From assembly GCA_034506255.1 (NCBI GenBank), contig JAPDPX010000002.1:62001-126000 (forward strand): a stretch of 64,000 nt of DNA. The letters are read 5' to 3'. A program made the translations under genes and the position numbers. A model generated the notes under the pieces. That model made no database searches, was not told where the DNA came from, and worked only from the letters and a program-made list of their open reading frames with translations. The first letter of the stretch is position 1. Each line of letters opens with the position of its first letter. The DNA is from a candidate division KSB1 bacterium. GTDB lineage: Bacteria; Zhuqueibacterota; Zhuqueibacteria; Zhuqueibacterales; Zhuqueibacteraceae. Of the stretch, positions 44,140-53,657 are shown piece after piece.

Positions 44140-44895
44140 ATGAAGAAACTCTCCCTCAGCCTGTTGCTCCTCGGCCTGCTGCCGGACGGGCCCGCTGCGG
44201 CACAAACGCTGCAGCCTGACGCCTTCACCTTCGTCCGCCTGAAATACAGCTCGGGCAAATTCTCCTACGGTTTTCGCCTGCGTTTTCAAATGTGGGACAG
44301 TTGGGAAGTGGATTATCCCACCGCCGAGGAGAACTTCCTTAGCGTCTTTGAAGAAGTGACGCGGCTGCCGGTGAATGATCAGGCCATCGCGATTTCGCTC
44401 ACCGACCCGCAGCTCTTCGATTGCTCGTTTGCCTACATTCTGGAGGTCGGCTTCATGCAGCTCACCCCCGCCGAAGCCGATTCGCTGCGGGAATGGTGCC
44501 TGCGCGGCGGCTTCCTCATGATCGACGATTTCCACGGCTCGGCGCAGTGGGAAAATTTTCTCAGCGAGTTTCGCCGCGTCTTCCCGGACCGGCAGCCGGT
44601 GCGCCTGCAGCCCGATCATCCCGTGTTTCACTGCTATTTCGACTTCACCCAGGCACCGCCCCCCGTGCCCGGGCTGGCCCCCATCATGCGCGGCACCACC
44701 TACGAGTATGACGGCGTCGAGCCGCAATGCTGGGGCTTTTTCGACGACAACAATCGTCTGATGGTGCTGGTGAATTTCAATGTCGACATCGGCGACAGTT
44801 GGGAACATTCGGCCGACCCCAAATATCCCAGACAGTATTCGCTGGTGGGGCACCGCCTGGGCATCAACTACGTCATCTATGCCATGACCCATTGA
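44140..44895 (+). CDS. DUF4159 protein, second of a tandem pair
   Basis: 251 residues from ATG 44140, two codons after a TTG that follows the upstream stop. Signal peptide, then the same blocks as the previous protein in the same order: DYPTAEENFLSVFEEVTRL, GGFLMIDDFHGSAQWENF, FNVDIGDSWEHSAD and the closing LGINYVIYAMTH (LGINYLIYAMTH in the first copy). A tandem duplication that has diverged. The pair may form a heterodimer in the envelope. Confidence 0.83.
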   Translation: MKKLSLSLLLLGLLPDGPAAAQTLQPDAFTFVRLKYSSGKFSYGFRLRFQMWDSWEVDYPTAEENFLSVFEEVTRLPVNDQAIAISLTDPQLFDCSFAYILEVGFMQLTPAEADSLREWCLRGGFLMIDDFHGSAQWENFLSEFRRVFPDRQPVRLQPDHPVFHCYFDFTQAPPPVPGLAPIMRGTTYEYDGVEPQCWGFFDDNNRLMVLVNFNVDIGDSWEHSADPKYPRQYSLVGHRLGINYVIYAMTH

Positions 44896-44915
44896 ACGAA
44901 AGACAAAGACACGAC

Positions 44916-45941
<1,026 letters not shown>

Positions 45942-45983
45942 CGGCGGACCGGGTTGCGCCCCGGCACGTGATGGCCGAGACTC

Positions 45984-46631
45984 ATGTTGCACTCGAATGC
46001 GTTGTTGCTCAGCAGCATGGCAGGAATTGGGTTGATCGTATCCGCCTGCCAACCGGCTTCCAACCACACGGCGCAGATTGCCCGGGCGGTGCGTGAAGAA
46101 TTGCGGCTGCATCCCGCCGCCACGCTGCCGGATCTCTACAAATTTTTCTTTCAGGGCGCCTACGGCCCCGGCCACCTGATTCCCGATCCGGCTGCCGCCC
46201 GGCGTTTTTTGGAAATGGAACTGCATGCCAGCGCTGCGTTCGACAGCGTGTTGTGGCAGCCGGTGGGTGTGCACGGCGAATACCTGCGCATCAATCTCAA
46301 ACTGGTCAAGGATGGGATTTTGCCCGCGGAAGAGCTGCTGGCCGCGTTCGTGCAAAGCGCCAATGCCACCGCACCGCCGGCGCTGGCAGAGTGGCAGAAA
46401 GAGTGGGAGAAAATTCTGGCGGTGATCGCCACGGTGGCGCCGGCGCTGCCGGCTTTCGCGGAAGAAAAAGCCGCCTTGCAGCAGAAACTGGCGCGCGGGG
46501 AAATCATCGGCCATCACAGCAAAGCGTATGAGCAGCACCATCATCCCCACTATCGCCTGGTGAGCCGGCGGCATTTTGAACGATTGTACCGGCAGTTCCT
46601 GGCGCCGGCCAGGGCCGCCGGCCGGATTTAA
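45984..46631 (+). CDS. lipoprotein of unknown function in the MoxR block
   Basis: 215 residues with a lipoprotein signal (IVSAC). The mature part is helical, with DLYKFFFQGAYGPGHLIPDP as a conserved-looking block and VGVHGEYLRINLKLVKDGIL later. I recall this segment from a small family of uncharacterised proteins but cannot name it. It lies between MoxR and DUF58, so it may be part of that system. Confidence 0.65.
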   Translation: MLHSNALLLSSMAGIGLIVSACQPASNHTAQIARAVREELRLHPAATLPDLYKFFFQGAYGPGHLIPDPAAARRFLEMELHASAAFDSVLWQPVGVHGEYLRINLKLVKDGILPAEELLAAFVQSANATAPPALAEWQKEWEKILAVIATVAPALPAFAEEKAALQQKLARGEIIGHHSKAYEQHHHPHYRLVSRRHFERLYRQFLAPARAAGRI

Positions 46632-46851
46632 TCCGCCGCAACGATGCCGGCCAGCGCGCGGCCATGATTCACTGCGGGAACAACTTTGCTGCGTTTACCC
46701 CGCCAGTACCGTAGTGCAGGCTTGCAGCCGGCAGGCCGACAGGAGGTTTGCGCGATATTCACCGCCAAAAAAAAGCCGCGGCGCCGGCATCTGGCGAGCT
46801 TGGTTGGCAGAGAGGAGGGGTGTGCTGTCGTGTTGCAGGAGAGAAAGGTTG

Positions 46852-47769
46852 ATGACCCCGCGTCCGAACCTGCGCTTCATCGATCCTGAAATTCTGTCGC
46901 GCCTGAAAGGCATGGAGCTGCGCGCGCGCACGGTGGTGGAGGGTTTTCTCAGCGGCCTGCATCGCAGCCCCTACACCGGCTTCAGCATCGAATTCGCCGA
47001 ATACCGGCAATACACGCCCGGAGATGATCCGCGTCACATCGATTGGAAAGTCTTCGCCCGCAGCGACCGCTTTTACGTCAAGCGCTATGAAGACGAGACC
47101 AATCTGCACTGCCTCATCCTGCTGGATCTCTCCGGCAGCATGGCGGGCACCGCCGGCCCGCGCCAGCCGGCGCGGCTGTCCAAGTTCGATTATGCGCGTT
47201 ATCTCACCGCCGCGCTGGCGTACTTCATCTTTCAGCAGCGCGATGCGCTCGGCCTGCTGGCCTTTGACGACGAGGTCCGCCTGCAGATTCCCGCGAAATT
47301 CCGGCCGGGCCACCTGCTCAATTTGTTGTGCGAGCTGGAAACCCTGCAGCCCGGCAGCGGCCGCGGCAGCAACCTGCGCGTCTTGCATCAGGTGGCCGAG
47401 GGCATGAAACGCAAGGGCATGGTGATTGTGGTGAGTGATTTCTTTTGCGACCTGCCACCGCTGGCCAGCGCCTTCGAACATTTGCGCTTTCGCGGCCATG
47501 ACGTCATCGCCCTGCAGGTCATGGACGATTTTGAATTGCATTTCGACTTCAACCGCCTGACGCGTTTCGTCGGCTGGGAAAACGAACCGGCGCTGCTCGG
47601 CATGCCGCAGACGCTGCGCGACCAGTATCTGCGCAATCTGCAGGCACATCAAAGCGAGCTGAAGCGCATTTGCGGCCTGAATCGCATTGATTACACCCTG
47701 CTGCACACCTCGCAGCCGCTGGATTTCGCGCTGCATGCCTATCTGGCGGCGCGCAGCGGAAAAAAGTGA
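46852..47769 (+). CDS. DUF58 protein with VWA-like fold
   Basis: 305 residues from ATG 46852 (AGGAG and AAAGG upstream); the longer frame before it is not protein-like. Family blocks: LRARTVVEGFLSGLHRSPYT, RQYTPGDDPRHIDWKVFARS, the metal-site-like LILLDLSGSM and VIVVSDFF. DUF58 proteins are the usual partners of MoxR. Cytoplasmic or membrane-associated. Confidence 0.93.
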   Translation: MTPRPNLRFIDPEILSRLKGMELRARTVVEGFLSGLHRSPYTGFSIEFAEYRQYTPGDDPRHIDWKVFARSDRFYVKRYEDETNLHCLILLDLSGSMAGTAGPRQPARLSKFDYARYLTAALAYFIFQQRDALGLLAFDDEVRLQIPAKFRPGHLLNLLCELETLQPGSGRGSNLRVLHQVAEGMKRKGMVIVVSDFFCDLPPLASAFEHLRFRGHDVIALQVMDDFELHFDFNRLTRFVGWENEPALLGMPQTLRDQYLRNLQAHQSELKRICGLNRIDYTLLHTSQPLDFALHAYLAARSGKK

Positions 47770-48013
47770 ACGGCCGATGCATGCCGCGCTGTTGCGGACC
47801 AAAAGTCCGGGAGCAGCGGGCTTCCGCCAACCCCGCCGTGTCGCGGGGAGGAAGTGCCTCCCCGGCGGCAGGGAGCAAGCCGGCGCGGGCGAAACGCCCC
47901 GGCCCGCTGTGGCCAAACGCGGCGCGGCGGGATGACAGGGCAAAGGCCGTTGCCGCTGCGATGCCATCCCGGGGCACAAGTTTGCGACCTGGTTCGACGG
48001 ACTGCAGGAGATC

Positions 48014-50044
48014 ATGCTCAGCTTTCTCACCCTTCCTTATCTCTGGCTTGGCCTGGCCGCCGCCGCGATTCCGGTGATCATACACTTGATTCATCGCAAT
48101 CGCGCCGAGACGGTTCATTTTGCCGCCATGCGTTTTCTCGAACGCACGCCCGCGCATTTGTTGCGGCGCCAAAAACTGAAGCAGATGCTTCTGCTCGCCC
48201 TGCGCATACTCGCATTGGCGCTGCTCGGGCTGGCCTTTGCCCGGCCTCTGCTCACCGGCGCGCAGGGGCAAAGCATGCTCGTCTCTGAAGCGCGCAGTCT
48301 GGCGTTGGTGATTGACATTTCCGCGAGCATGGCAGCCGGCCATCATCTGGCGGAAGCCGTGGCCGCCGCCGGCGACGTGCTGCGCCAGGCCCGGCCCCGG
48401 GATCAGGTCAGCCTCATTGCTGCCGGTGCGGCGGTTGAGGTGCTGGCGGAGAATGTCACGCCCGCCGAGGCGCTCGCAGCGCTGGCGCGCGTGCAGCAGC
48501 GGCAATCCGCGGGCAACCTGCGTGAAGCGGTGCAATTCGCCGACAACTTGCTGCAACAGGCACCCGGCCGGCAGCGACAGCTTCATTTGTTTTCGGATTT
48601 GCAGGCCAGCAATCTGCCGCTCGGTAATTTGACCCTGCACAGCGCGGCACATCTGATCCCGCATGCTTTCGAGGCACGCTGGTCAAACGTCGCGCTGCTG
48701 GCGGGTGAGCGTTTCGACAGCGATGGCCGGGTTGTCTACGCCTGCCGCGTGCGCAATTTCGCGGAGCAGGAGCAGGAGATCGAGGTGCGGCTGCTGCCGG
48801 CGGGGGCCGGCCGCCGGCCGCTGGCGGTGCAGCGCGTCATACTCGCGCCCGGTGCCGAGCAGACCATTCACTTTGCGGCTGCCGGCCTCGCGCTCGGGGA
48901 AACGCAGGAGGGGGCAAGAGTATTCGAGATCAGCGCGGCGCTGGACGAGTTTGCCGCGGATAATCGTTTTTATGTTGTGCCGCCCGCCGCGCCGCGCAAC
49001 CGTGTGCTCCTGGTGGTGGGAGAAGGCGGGGCGGAGCGCTATTTGCGTTCCGCCCTGGAACTGCCCGGCTCGGATTGGAAGGTCACAACCAGTTCCCCCA
49101 ATACTGTCGCAGCGATGCTGACCGGCGATTTTACCGCCATGGTGCTGGCCGGCGTGACGGGCATGAGCCCCGACGCCGCGCAAAAGCTGCGCGCCTATGT
49201 CGAACAAGGCGGCGGTTTGATTATCGCCCTGGGCAACCGGCCGCCGGGCGAGACTTTCAATCAGTTGCTCGCAGCGGTGCTGCCCGGTCGCGTTCTTGCC
49301 ACGGTGGCTGATGCCCGGGCGTCCGTGGCCCTGACCGACATCGATTTTGCGCATCCGGTGTTCAGCATCTTTCGCGATCCCGCCAACGGTGATCCCAGCT
49401 CGATTCAGGTGAGCAGGCGCTATCACATTCAACCCAGGGCAGAAGCCGGCCGGCTGGCTGGTTTTGAAGACGGCCTGCCGGCGTTGCTCGAACTGGCGGT
49501 GGGCAGGGGCAGGGTGTTGCTGTGGGCCTCGACGTTCGATTTGAGCGGCGGCACCTTGCCGGTGCGCGGCATCTTCGTGCCGTTGCTGCACCAGTGGCTC
49601 TCCTACGTGCGCCGTGCCGCAGCGCAAAACGCGGTGACGCTGGTCGGCCAGCCGATTTTGATCGAGGGCGAATTTGACGCCGGCTCCACCATTACGGTGA
49701 CTTTGCCCGACGGCAGCCGGCAGGAGCAAAGCTTTGCCACGCCTGCGGTGTTCACGGAAACCACCGCACCGGGGCATTATCTTTTTGAACAGCAGGGCAA
49801 GCGCATCTGGCGGGCCGTCAACCTCGATGGCCGCGAATCTGATCCGCTGGCGCTGCCGCCGGAAGACCTGCTGGCGCGCTGTAATCGACCGCAGGAGGAG
49901 ACACAGCTCAGCGGCGTCTTCGGTGTGGCGGCACCTTCAGCACGCGAGCTCGAGCGGCAACAAAGGCTCTGGCGTCTGGCCTTGTGGGCGGTGCTTGCGC
50001 TTTTGCTGTGCGAAGGCTGGCTGGCAAGTCGCACGCCGCGCTGA
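48014..50044 (+). CDS. BatA-like membrane protein with VWA and amidotransferase-like parts
   Basis: 676 residues. N-terminal double TM signature of the BatA family (LPYLWLGLAAAAIPVIIHLI, then LRILALALLGLAFARPLL), a VWA domain with DISASM (D-x-S-x-S) at about 98, and beta-sandwich parts. A class I amidotransferase-like segment (YVEQGGGLIIALGNRPPGE) follows, and a C-terminal TM. The VWA domain would bind metal and partners in the periplasm. Confidence 0.88.
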   Translation: MLSFLTLPYLWLGLAAAAIPVIIHLIHRNRAETVHFAAMRFLERTPAHLLRRQKLKQMLLLALRILALALLGLAFARPLLTGAQGQSMLVSEARSLALVIDISASMAAGHHLAEAVAAAGDVLRQARPRDQVSLIAAGAAVEVLAENVTPAEALAALARVQQRQSAGNLREAVQFADNLLQQAPGRQRQLHLFSDLQASNLPLGNLTLHSAAHLIPHAFEARWSNVALLAGERFDSDGRVVYACRVRNFAEQEQEIEVRLLPAGAGRRPLAVQRVILAPGAEQTIHFAAAGLALGETQEGARVFEISAALDEFAADNRFYVVPPAAPRNRVLLVVGEGGAERYLRSALELPGSDWKVTTSSPNTVAAMLTGDFTAMVLAGVTGMSPDAAQKLRAYVEQGGGLIIALGNRPPGETFNQLLAAVLPGRVLATVADARASVALTDIDFAHPVFSIFRDPANGDPSSIQVSRRYHIQPRAEAGRLAGFEDGLPALLELAVGRGRVLLWASTFDLSGGTLPVRGIFVPLLHQWLSYVRRAAAQNAVTLVGQPILIEGEFDAGSTITVTLPDGSRQEQSFATPAVFTETTAPGHYLFEQQGKRIWRAVNLDGRESDPLALPPEDLLARCNRPQEETQLSGVFGVAAPSARELERQQRLWRLALWAVLALLLCEGWLASRTPR

Positions 50045-50170
50045 GACGAGGGCGAGGGCAAGGGGCAAGTATCCACAGAGTTTCGGCGCGCTGCGGGCAT
50101 TGCACCCCGGGTCAGCCGCAGTTGCAATTTTTGCGGGCAGACGGACAGTGCCGGTGCACGAGTAAAGCGC

Positions 50171-50194
50171 CGCCTGCCTCCCGAGAGGCAGGCG
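50171..50194. other. perfect 10-bp hairpin upstream of the DUF4175 gene
   Basis: CGCCTGCCTC (50171-50180) pairs with GAGGCAGGCG (50185-50194) around a CCGA loop. It ends 61 bases before the DUF4175 ATG and is not followed by T residues, so it is more likely an mRNA-stability or processing element than a terminator. Confidence 0.65.
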
Positions 50195-50255
50195 CGATGA
50201 GGCCGCAGACATTTGGCGATTACACTGAACCAGCTTGGGATTTGCCGGTCTGAAG

Positions 50256-53200
50256 ATGAACGATCAATATCGCAAACTCGAAGACAGCCTGGCCGCCGGT
50301 CTGGCAGCCTGGCGGCGCAGCCGCTGGCAGCGCGGTGCCGGTTTGGGATTGCTGGGATTGCTGGCGTTGGCGGGGCTGGCCCTGCTGCTGCGGCCGTTCT
50401 ATCACCAGGCCACCATTTGGTGGTGGCTGGTGATGGCGCCGGGCACACTGGCCTGGCTGATTTTGTTGTGGCAATATTTGATCCTGCCGTTGCGCCGGCG
50501 TCCCACCATCATGCAAGTGGCACGGCGTCTCGAGGAGATGAATCCGGATTGGGAAGATCGTTTGGCGACAGCGGTGGAGTTTGGCAGACACCCCGACAGC
50601 GCGGAGAATCCGCTGTGGGACCGGCTGGTGGAAGATGCGGCGGCGCAGGCGGCCCGGGTGAATTTCCCCGCACAATTGCAGCTTCGCTTCGCCGCCTGGT
50701 GGCGTGCGCTGGCGCTGGCAACCGCAGGGCTGGCGGCCTTGTTGGTCCTGCGCCTTGCCGATCTCTACCAATCGCAGGGCCTGCACTATTTTGACCGCAG
50801 CACCGGCGGCGGCAATGTGGAGGGGCTGCAGGTTGAACCGGGCGATGCACGGGTGCCGGCGGGTGAAACCGTGGAAGTGATCGTCACCACGCCGGAAGTC
50901 GAGGCGACCGGTGCCACGATCTATCTGGAACAGGGCCGTGAGCACTGGCAACCCTTTGCCATGAATGCCACCACCCGCCTGGGCACCTTCAACTATCATC
51001 TTTACGACGTGGTCGATACGCTGCGCTACTATGTGCGCGTAGGTGAGGAGATCTCCCCGATCTTCACCATTGTTGCGCTGGCGGCACCAGCGGTGAAGGG
51101 GTTGCGCGTCACCTACTTCTATCCGCGCGAAATTGCCCGGCCGCCCAAAACCGAGGAGAACGGCGGCGACATCTATGCCCCGGCTGGGACGGAAGTGCAG
51201 ATTGAAGTCACCGCCACACAGGCGCTGGCAAAGGCGGAGTGGAAGTTGCGCGGCGGCCATTTCGCGGAAATGATGCGGCGCAGTGACACGCTGGCAACCG
51301 CCGGCTTCACCGTCACAGAAGAGGGTTCCTATCTGCTGCGCCTGACCAATCATGACGGCCTGAGCAACAAGCCGGTGGAATACTTCATTCACGTCCTGCC
51401 CGATGAGCCGCCGCTCATCACGCTCCTGCGGCCCGGGCGCGATCTGCGGCCGACCATGCTCGAAGAAGTGACGCTGGAAACACTGGTGCGCGAAGATTTC
51501 GGCCTGCAGCAACTGACCTTGATCTACACGCACAACAATCAGCCCGGCGTGCGCATGGATTTGCTGCCGCAGGCCACGCGTGTGCAGAAGCCGGAAGCCA
51601 CCGCCGTCGAGTACACCGCTTCGACCGTGCTCTATTTGGAAGAGCTCGGTGTGCAGCCGGGCGATTTCATCTCCTACTACTACCAAGCCCGCGATGCCAG
51701 GCAAGTGGCCACCAGTGATCTCTACTTCTTCGAGATTCGGCCCTTCGAAGAGGAATTCTATCGTGCGCTGAGCCAGGCTGGCGGGAGTGCCCAGCCCGAC
51801 GGCGGCCTGGCGATTTCGCAAAAGGAAATCATCACCGCCACCTGGAAACTGCTGCAACGGCGGGAGCTGATTTCAGCGGAGGAGTTCAACCGCGGCAGCA
51901 CCGCGCTCGCCGAAACGCAGGCCGGGCTGCAGCACTCGCTGGAACGCATGACGGCCAATGCCGCAACGCGCGGCCAGTTTACCGGTGAAAACAGCACCGG
52001 CAAAATGACCGCCTATTTTTCCCGGGCTGCGGAAGCCATGCAGCAGGCGGTGCCTCTGCTGCATGCCGGCAGCCTGGCGGAAGCCCTTGTGCCGGAGCGG
52101 GAAGCCTACCGCCTTCTGTTGCAGGCAGAGGCGGAGCTGCGGCGCCGCGAGATCATGCAAGGCGCGGGCAGCGGCTCCAGCTTCACCCAACTGCAGAGCC
52201 GGGAGGAGCTGGCGCAGCTTTTCAAGGACGAACTCGACAAGATGCAGTCGCAGTACGAAACGCAGCAACAGCAGCGGCAGCAGGAAATGCGCAGCGGGCT
52301 GACCGAGGCACAACAGAAGGTGCGGGAACTGGCACAGCGACAGGAGCGGCTGGTCGAGCTCAACCGCCAGCTCAGCCGCGAATCACCGCCGCCCCAGGAG
52401 CGCCGGCGCCAGCTTGAACGACTGCGTCGTGAGCAGGAACAAATCAACCGCGAGCTGCAGAACCTGAGCCGGCAAATGCGCCAGTTCAACTCCCGCAGTG
52501 CAACCGGAGAACGCCAGGAGGCGCGGCTGTGCGAAAGCCTGGAACAGGCCACCCGGGAACTGCAGCGCTCGCTGGACAATCTGCGCCGTGACGATCCCGC
52601 GCATGCCGCGGCCGAGGGCGACCGCGCCGTGGAGAGCCTGCGCCAGTTGCAGGACCGGCTCGCGCAGCAGCACACCGGCTCGCTGCGCGAGCAGCTCAAA
52701 GCGTTGCGCGATGAATTTCAGCAGCTCGCCGAACAACAGGGCCGGTTGAGCGCGGCCGTCGAAGACCTGCAGACGCAATCATCCCCCGCACCGTCCTCAT
52801 TGCAGGGCACGCAGGAGTCTTTGCGCGCGCAAAGTGAACAGGCGCTGGAGAGACTGCGTCACCTGCAGGAAAGCGCAACGGACCAGCCACAATCCGCGGG
52901 CCTGGCGCGCGAGCTCCGCAATGTGACGAATGAGCTGGAGCAGCGCCGTCTGTCCGAACGCATGGCGCAGGCGGCCCGGGCGCTGGCACAAAACGAACTC
53001 GAACGTGCGCTGGCGGAGCAAAACGAAGCGCGGCAGGCGTTGCAACGCGCCGAGAAAGCCCTGCAGCGCAGTCTGAGCCAGCTCGCCGGCAATCCCGAAG
53101 AACAACTCGATTTGGCATTGCAGGAAACGCAACGCGTGCGCCGCAACCTGGAGGAACGCCTGACGGAAAGCCGCGCCTCGGCGGAGGCCGCGCTGCCGCC

Positions 53201-53594
53201 GGGGCAGAACCCCGGCCGCTCAGCTTCCGGTGAGCGGCTGCCGCCCGAAGACATGGCGCAATGGCAGCAGCAACTGTGGAGCGACGTGCGACATCTGGAG
53301 GAGATCGGGCAGTTTTTGCGCGGGGATACGGCCCTGGTTGACGACTACGGTCGCCTGCTGCAGAATTACCGCGGGGTGTTGCGTTCGTTTCAGAGCAGCG
53401 ATCCGCAACGCCTGGAGGAGGTCGAACGCCGGCTGCTGGAGCCGATGCGCCGCTTTGAAGCGGAACTGGCGGGCCGGCTGGCGACGCTGCAACTGCGCGA
53501 GCGCCTGCTCACCATTCGCGATGAGCGCGTGCCGCCGCAATACCGCCGGATGGTGGAAGAGTATTTTCGCAAGCTCGCCAAAGGCGGGCAGTGA
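50256..53594 (+). CDS. large DUF4175 membrane protein with long coiled coil
   Basis: 1112 residues from ATG 50256. Two N-terminal TM segments (GLGLLGLLALAGLALLL; WWWLVMAPGTLAWLILLW), a third near 160-175, then beta-sandwich domains (VEPGDARVPAGETVEVIVTT and repeats). From about 590 to 1000 it is a Gln/Arg/Glu-rich coiled coil (for example QQEMRSGLTEAQQKVREL). DUF4175 is a companion of VWA/MoxR genes. It probably forms the envelope scaffold of the complex. No enzyme motif seen. Confidence 0.85.
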   Translation: MNDQYRKLEDSLAAGLAAWRRSRWQRGAGLGLLGLLALAGLALLLRPFYHQATIWWWLVMAPGTLAWLILLWQYLILPLRRRPTIMQVARRLEEMNPDWEDRLATAVEFGRHPDSAENPLWDRLVEDAAAQAARVNFPAQLQLRFAAWWRALALATAGLAALLVLRLADLYQSQGLHYFDRSTGGGNVEGLQVEPGDARVPAGETVEVIVTTPEVEATGATIYLEQGREHWQPFAMNATTRLGTFNYHLYDVVDTLRYYVRVGEEISPIFTIVALAAPAVKGLRVTYFYPREIARPPKTEENGGDIYAPAGTEVQIEVTATQALAKAEWKLRGGHFAEMMRRSDTLATAGFTVTEEGSYLLRLTNHDGLSNKPVEYFIHVLPDEPPLITLLRPGRDLRPTMLEEVTLETLVREDFGLQQLTLIYTHNNQPGVRMDLLPQATRVQKPEATAVEYTASTVLYLEELGVQPGDFISYYYQARDARQVATSDLYFFEIRPFEEEFYRALSQAGGSAQPDGGLAISQKEIITATWKLLQRRELISAEEFNRGSTALAETQAGLQHSLERMTANAATRGQFTGENSTGKMTAYFSRAAEAMQQAVPLLHAGSLAEALVPEREAYRLLLQAEAELRRREIMQGAGSGSSFTQLQSREELAQLFKDELDKMQSQYETQQQQRQQEMRSGLTEAQQKVRELAQRQERLVELNRQLSRESPPPQERRRQLERLRREQEQINRELQNLSRQMRQFNSRSATGERQEARLCESLEQATRELQRSLDNLRRDDPAHAAAEGDRAVESLRQLQDRLAQQHTGSLREQLKALRDEFQQLAEQQGRLSAAVEDLQTQSSPAPSSLQGTQESLRAQSEQALERLRHLQESATDQPQSAGLARELRNVTNELEQRRLSERMAQAARALAQNELERALAEQNEARQALQRAEKALQRSLSQLAGNPEEQLDLALQETQRVRRNLEERLTESRASAEAALPPGQNPGRSASGERLPPEDMAQWQQQLWSDVRHLEEIGQFLRGDTALVDDYGRLLQNYRGVLRSFQSSDPQRLEEVERRLLEPMRRFEAELAGRLATLQLRERLLTIRDERVPPQYRRMVEEYFRKLAKGGQ

Positions 53595-53657
53595 GTGCCG
53601 TCACACGCAGCTTCACGAAGCTGGTCTACAAACCGCAACTCTGCCGTCAGACTGATC

